DNA of 15,225 nt from Clostridiales bacterium. GTDB lineage: Bacteria > Bacillota > Clostridia > Lutisporales > Lutisporaceae. Numbering within the stretch: the stretch's first letter is position 1; every line of letters begins with the position of its first letter. The position numbers and the translations under genes were made by a program. This document shows, in pieces, positions 14,910 through 15,225 of the stretch. The DNA lies in assembly GCA_012522255.1 (NCBI GenBank), contig JAAYKT010000236.1:1-15225 (forward strand), given 5' to 3'. The notes under the pieces are model-generated. The model was not told the DNA's origin. It ran no database searches and saw only the letters and a program-made list of their open reading frames with translations.

Positions 14910-15225
14910 CTACAGCATCACCTTCATTTGTTTTAAAATCCGTGGTATGTCTCCTATACCATCTATAGTAAGGTTTTTAACTCCGGCATACAAACCGGAT
15001 AACATAGCAACGATTATGATGAACGCAATCACAAAGCCATCTATGCTTATTACAATTTTTTCATCATCCTTTTTATACTTTAGTGTATATATCAATATCT
15101 CAAATCCCAAGCTTATTAATCAAAATGGCCAGTATTTGTAAAGATTTTTAATAGATAAATCAACAAAATTGCCGATAAACAACAACAGTCCTATTGCAAT
15201 CAACCCAAATGCCAAGGTGAATATC
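14910..15225 (-). pseudogene. LiaI/LiaF-like small membrane protein gene with in-frame TGA (5' end outside the window)
   Basis: Read on the reverse strand from the right edge, the frame encodes IFTLAFGLIAIGLLLFIGNF, a short loop and KYWPF, and then meets TGA at 15122-15120. The same frame continues past it with LISLGFEILIYTLKYKKDDEK, a third hydrophobic stretch (GFVIAFIIIVAMLSGLYAGV) and a TAG at 14912-14910. TM-loop-KYWP-LxxLGxEIL is typical of the N-terminal membrane domain of LiaI/LiaF-like proteins (DUF5668 kind). The TGA falls inside that motif where Leu or Ile is expected, so one T-to-G change (TTA to TGA) would explain it. A shortened protein restarted at the TTG at 15110 (66 aa), or a sequencing error, are the alternatives. 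Other genes here use TGA as stop, so recoding is unlikely. Confidence 0.6.

Overview
This is an AT-rich window of about 15.2 kb. It has strong GGAGG-type ribosome binding sites, SLH-type (S-layer homology) surface proteins and rho-independent terminators. These features point to a Gram-positive member of the Bacillota, most likely class Clostridia. I cannot name a genus from the sequence alone.

Layout. (1) Positions 1-521 (-) hold the N-terminal part of an SLH-domain protein that runs off the left edge. (2) Positions 660-2389 (-) hold a two-gene non-homologous end-joining operon: Ku, then a stand-alone LigD-type ATP-dependent DNA ligase, with stop and start overlapping. (3) A tRNA-Arg(ACG) gene (-) lies at 2512-2588 with its own promoter and terminator. 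(4) Positions 2865-7316 (+) encode a very large secreted protein: SLH x3, beta-helix-like region, poly-Gly hinge, six Big_4-like Ig modules, jelly-roll-like module, CE4 polysaccharide deacetylase. (5) Convergent to it, at 7381-8784 (-), is a membrane-anchored DUF4832-type, glycoside-hydrolase-like protein; the two genes share a terminator hairpin. (6) Positions 9076-14892 (+) form an exopolysaccharide synthesis operon that I recognise as a Gram-positive Pel cluster: an NDP-sugar epimerase fused to a PelD-like protein, PelE-like, a 31-aa membrane peptide, PelF (GT4 glycosyltransferase) and PelG (MOP-family transporter). (7) At 14910-15225 (-) is the 3' part of a small LiaI/LiaF-like membrane protein gene interrupted by an in-frame TGA.

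How the genes may work together. Pel synthesis needs UDP-GalNAc/GlcNAc, a cytosolic GT4 enzyme (PelF), a membrane complex of PelD, PelE and PelG, and surface enzymes that deacetylate and cleave the polymer (PelA in Pseudomonas). Here the C4-epimerase that would supply the precursor is covalently joined to the N-terminus of PelD. The PelD part ends after its GAF domain, so the degenerate GGDEF receptor that binds c-di-GMP in known PelD proteins is missing. The pelA slot between pelE and pelF holds only a tiny transmembrane ORF. The two PelA-type activities may be supplied by the adjacent SLH-anchored deacetylase and the DUF4832 hydrolase-like protein. This wall-tethered, c-di-GMP-independent reading of the locus is inference; the fusion, the missing domain and the gene order are read directly from the sequence.
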